From: Sphingopyxis sp. GW247-27LB
Lineage (GTDB): Bacteria > Pseudomonadota > Alphaproteobacteria > Sphingomonadales > Sphingomonadaceae
Reading direction: 5' to 3'
DNA length: 64,000 nt
Assembly: GCF_002277025.1 (NCBI RefSeq)
Contig: NZ_NIWD01000002.1
Coordinates: 466,241 to 530,240, forward strand
A model generated the notes under the pieces. It did no database searches, had not been told where the DNA came from, and saw only the letters and a program-made list of their open reading frames with translations. The position numbers and the translations under genes were made by a program. This document shows, in pieces, positions 61,552-64,000 of the stretch (position 1 is its first letter; the number at the start of each line of letters is the position of its first letter).

Positions 61552-63513
61552 ATGACAACGACCGACCAAGCCGCCTCGGGGCTTCGCGAACTCACGCTGC
61601 GGGGGATCATCCTCGGCGGGCTGATCACTCTGCTGTTCACCGCGGCGAACGTCTATCTCGGGCTCAAGGTCGGGCTGACCTTCGCGACCTCGATTCCCGC
61701 CGCTGTGATATCGATGGCGCTGCTGCGCCATATGAGCGGATCGACGATTCTCGAAAACAACATCGTTCAGACGATCGCCAGCGCGGCGGGAACGCTCGCG
61801 GCGATCATCTTCGTGCTGCCGGGACTCGTGATGGTCGGCTACTGGCAGGGCTTTCCGCTGCTCGAAACGACCGCGATCACCATGCTCGGCGGCATTTTGG
61901 GCGTGCTCTTCTCCGTGCCGCTGCGCCGCGCTCTCGTTGTCGACGCGGACCTGCCCTATCCCGAAGGGCGGGCCGCCGCCGAAGTGCTGCGCGTCGGTGC
62001 CGCAAGCGCCGAGGGAGCGGAGGAGAACAAGGCGGGCTTGTCGGCGCTTCTGTGGAACGGGCTGATCGCGGCCGGCTTTGCACTGCTCACCCAGATGAAG
62101 CTTGCCGCGGGAGAGGTCGCGCGCTGGTTCAAGGTTGGGGCGGGCGCGACCGGCATCGCGGGCGGATTGGGCTTCGCACTGTTCGGGGTCGGGCATCTCG
62201 TCGGTCTGTCGGTCGGCCTCGCCCAACTCGTCGGACTGGTCACCGGCTGGTGGATATTGCTGCCGATCCTGACGCAGGGTGTCGCCGGGGCCGACGCCGA
62301 AACGATCGCGAACACCGTATTCCGCGATGAGGTCCGCTTTTTCGGCGCGGGCGTGATCGCGGTCGCCGCGCTCTGGACGCTCCTTAAGATCGCGAGCCCT
62401 GTGATCGGCGGGATACGTTCGGCCATGGCGGCGAGCAGGGCGCGTCATGCGGGCGCTGCCCTCGCGGTCGAGGAGCAGGATATTTCGATCGGCTGGGTGT
62501 TCGGCGGCTCGCTGCTGATCCTGCTGCCGACCGCCTGGCTGCTCTGGTCGGTGCTTGCCGGCGGCCCGCTTGCGGGCTCGGCGGCGATTCTCGTTGCCGG
62601 TGCGCTCGTCTTCATCATCGTGATCGGCCTGATGATCGCGTCGGTAACTGGCTATATGGCTGGCCTCATCGGAGCGTCCAACTCTCCCGTGTCGGGCATC
62701 GGCATTCTCGCGATCATCGCATCGTCGCTGCTGCTCGTCGGGTTGCTCGGCCGTGGCGGCGGAGACGAGGCGAGCGCAGCCATGGTCGCCTATGCTTTGA
62801 TCGTGACCGGCCTCGTCTTCGGCATCGCGACGATCTCGAACGACAATCTGCAGGATCTCAAGACCGGTCAACTGGTGGGCGCGACGCCGTGGAAGCAGCA
62901 GGTGGCGTTGATCATCGGCGTCGTGTTCGGTTCGCTTGTCGTGCCGCCGGTCCTCAATGTGCTCAACGAGACCGTCGGCTTCGTCGGCGTGCCCGGTGCC
63001 GGGCCAAACGCGCTCGCTGCGCCGCAGGCGGGACTCATCTCCTCGCTGGCAAAGGGCGTACTGGGCGGCGATCTCAACTGGACGATGCTGAGCTATGGCG
63101 CGCTCGCCGGTGCCGGTTTCATCCTGGTCGACGAGATGCTCGGACGCGCGCGCAAGCTGCGGCTACCGCCGCTCGCGATCGGCATCGGCATCTATCTGCC
63201 GATGGCGGTCATCCTGCCCGTCGTGATCGGCGCGGTCGGGGGCTGGTTTTATGATCGCTGGGCCGAACGGCGCTCCAACCCGGCCTTCGCGCATCGCATG
63301 GGCGTTTTGACCGCGACCGGCATGATCGTTGGCGACAGCCTGTTCGGCGTCTTCTATGCCGGAGCGGTCTATGTGACCGACAAGGATGCGCCGCTCGCGG
63401 TGGTGGGCGACGGATTCCAGCTGCCTTCGGTGCTGATCGGCCTTGGCCTGTTCGCTGGGCTCATCGTCCTCAGCTATGCGCGGACGCGCCGGATGGTCCA
63501 AGCCACGGCCTGA
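61552..63513 (+). CDS. OPT-family oligopeptide transporter
   Basis: 653 residues with about 15 transmembrane segments. OPT signature early: LTLRGIILGGLITLLFTAANVYLGLK, FATSIPAAVISMALLRH, NNIVQTIASAAGT; and LPYPEGRAAAEVLRVG (the conserved motif of prokaryotic OPT proteins). Substrates are peptides or metal chelates. ATG 61552 with GGGGAGA upstream. Confidence 0.92.
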   Translation: MTTTDQAASGLRELTLRGIILGGLITLLFTAANVYLGLKVGLTFATSIPAAVISMALLRHMSGSTILENNIVQTIASAAGTLAAIIFVLPGLVMVGYWQGFPLLETTAITMLGGILGVLFSVPLRRALVVDADLPYPEGRAAAEVLRVGAASAEGAEENKAGLSALLWNGLIAAGFALLTQMKLAAGEVARWFKVGAGATGIAGGLGFALFGVGHLVGLSVGLAQLVGLVTGWWILLPILTQGVAGADAETIANTVFRDEVRFFGAGVIAVAALWTLLKIASPVIGGIRSAMAASRARHAGAALAVEEQDISIGWVFGGSLLILLPTAWLLWSVLAGGPLAGSAAILVAGALVFIIVIGLMIASVTGYMAGLIGASNSPVSGIGILAIIASSLLLVGLLGRGGGDEASAAMVAYALIVTGLVFGIATISNDNLQDLKTGQLVGATPWKQQVALIIGVVFGSLVVPPVLNVLNETVGFVGVPGAGPNALAAPQAGLISSLAKGVLGGDLNWTMLSYGALAGAGFILVDEMLGRARKLRLPPLAIGIGIYLPMAVILPVVIGAVGGWFYDRWAERRSNPAFAHRMGVLTATGMIVGDSLFGVFYAGAVYVTDKDAPLAVVGDGFQLPSVLIGLGLFAGLIVLSYARTRRMVQATA

Positions 63514-63625
63514 CCGCACGCGCCGCTTGCCCTCGGGCGCGTGCCCCGCTAAGGGCGCGCTCCTGTGACCGGCGTGCTGTGGCGCGCCGGCGGCTCTTTC
63601 CATCCTTGAACTGTGAGTGTGCGCG

Positions 63626-64000
63626 ATGAAGATCACCGGCGTTGAAATCCGTCCCGGCAATATTATCGAATTTGAAGGCGGCATCTGGAAGGTCACCAAG
63701 ATCCAGCACACCCAGCCGGGCAAGGGCGGCGCCTATATGCAGGTCGAAGCCAAGAATCTGATCGACGGGCGTAAGCTCAACAACCGCTTCCGCAGCGCGG
63801 ACACGGTCGAGAAGGTCCGCCTCGACACCAAGGATTTCCAGTATCTCTATGCCGAGGGCGACGATCTCGTCTTTATGGACAAGGATACGTACGAGCAGAT
63901 CACCATCGGCAAGGATGTCGTCGGCGACGCGCACGAATTCCTGCAGGACGGCATGGATGTCGTGCTCGAACTGTGGGAAGAGCGCCCGATCTCGGTCGAA
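63626..64000 (+). CDS. efp: elongation factor P, 3' truncated
   Basis: First 125 residues of about 187. KOW-like N-terminal domain; the modification loop reads [11 protein letters not shown] with a Lys (33) at the tip, so the Lys-type EF-P modified by the EpmA pathway is likely. Prevents stalling at polyproline. The window ends within the gene. Confidence 0.96.
   Translation, partial: MKITGVEIRPGNIIEFEGGIWKVTKIQHTQPGKGGAYMQVEAKNLIDGRKLNNRFRSADTVEKVRLDTKDFQYLYAEGDDLVFMDKDTYEQITIGKDVVGDAHEFLQDGMDVVLELWEERPISVE

Overview
The window looks like a chromosomal segment of a high-GC alphaproteobacterium of the order Sphingomonadales, most like Sphingopyxis or a close relative. That placement is an inference from gene content. 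Supporting genes include a DUF1134/EipA-type periplasmic protein, a CpdR response regulator, DUF2842, 6S RNA between zapA and the 5-formyl-THF cyclo-ligase gene, several TonB-dependent receptors, a class I aldolase in a tkt-gap-pgk-fba cluster, and short GC-rich palindromic repeats between genes. No phage, integrase, insertion sequence or CRISPR array was seen.

Layout. 1-4.0 kb: end of a luciferase-like flavin enzyme, then a TonB-dependent receptor coupled to a small secreted propeller-like protein. 4.1-7.1 kb: argD-argF-hslO, overlapping genes. 7.3-10.2 kb: a small secreted protein, queC-queE (preQ0 synthesis), a lipoprotein and lipB. 10.4-12.2 kb: two paralogous polytopic membrane proteins. 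12.3-17.1 kb: hemF-trmL facing petABC (cytochrome bc1) and apt. 17.1-19.2 kb: eipA, tRNA-Ser and a PilZ-XRE fusion regulator. 19.2-25.8 kb: a chaperone-usher pilus locus behind an unusually AT-rich leader.

26.0-33.7 kb is an iron-associated island. A PepSY-DUF2271-DUF4198-ApbE operon (+) faces a TonB-receptor-PiuC-TonB operon (-). A near-identical 20-bp Fur-like box (19/20 bases) lies at the promoter of each. 33.7-38.9 kb: alpha/beta hydrolase, dienoyl-CoA-reductase-like SDR, tRNA-Val, cpdR, N-formylglutamate amidohydrolase, a candidate sRNA, tRNA-Pro, a RadC-like protein and thyA. 39-42.7 kb: branched-chain 2-oxoacid dehydrogenase E1alpha, E1beta and E2. The E2 linker carries an in-frame copy of a palindromic repeat. 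42.8-50.6 kb: a four-gene operon of secreted DUF11-type proteins ending in a 1698-residue protein with an outer-membrane-barrel-like C-terminus. 50.8-54 kb: AI-2E-family permease, tRNA-Asp, DUF2842, 5-FCL, 6S RNA, zapA and a small coiled-coil gene. 54-60.1 kb: tkt, gap, pgk, fba and an O-methyltransferase. 60.2-64 kb: lipoprotein, thiE, an OPT-family transporter and the start of efp.

Most of the window is housekeeping. The parts most worth following are (i) the PilZ-XRE regulator divergent from the pilus operon, (ii) the possible periplasmic flavinylation system in the iron island, (iii) the DUF11/outer-membrane-barrel operon, (iv) the repeat inside bkdB, and (v) the candidate anti-Shine-Dalgarno sRNA near 37.1 kb. 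All functions are read from sequence motifs and from memory of the families; no search was run.
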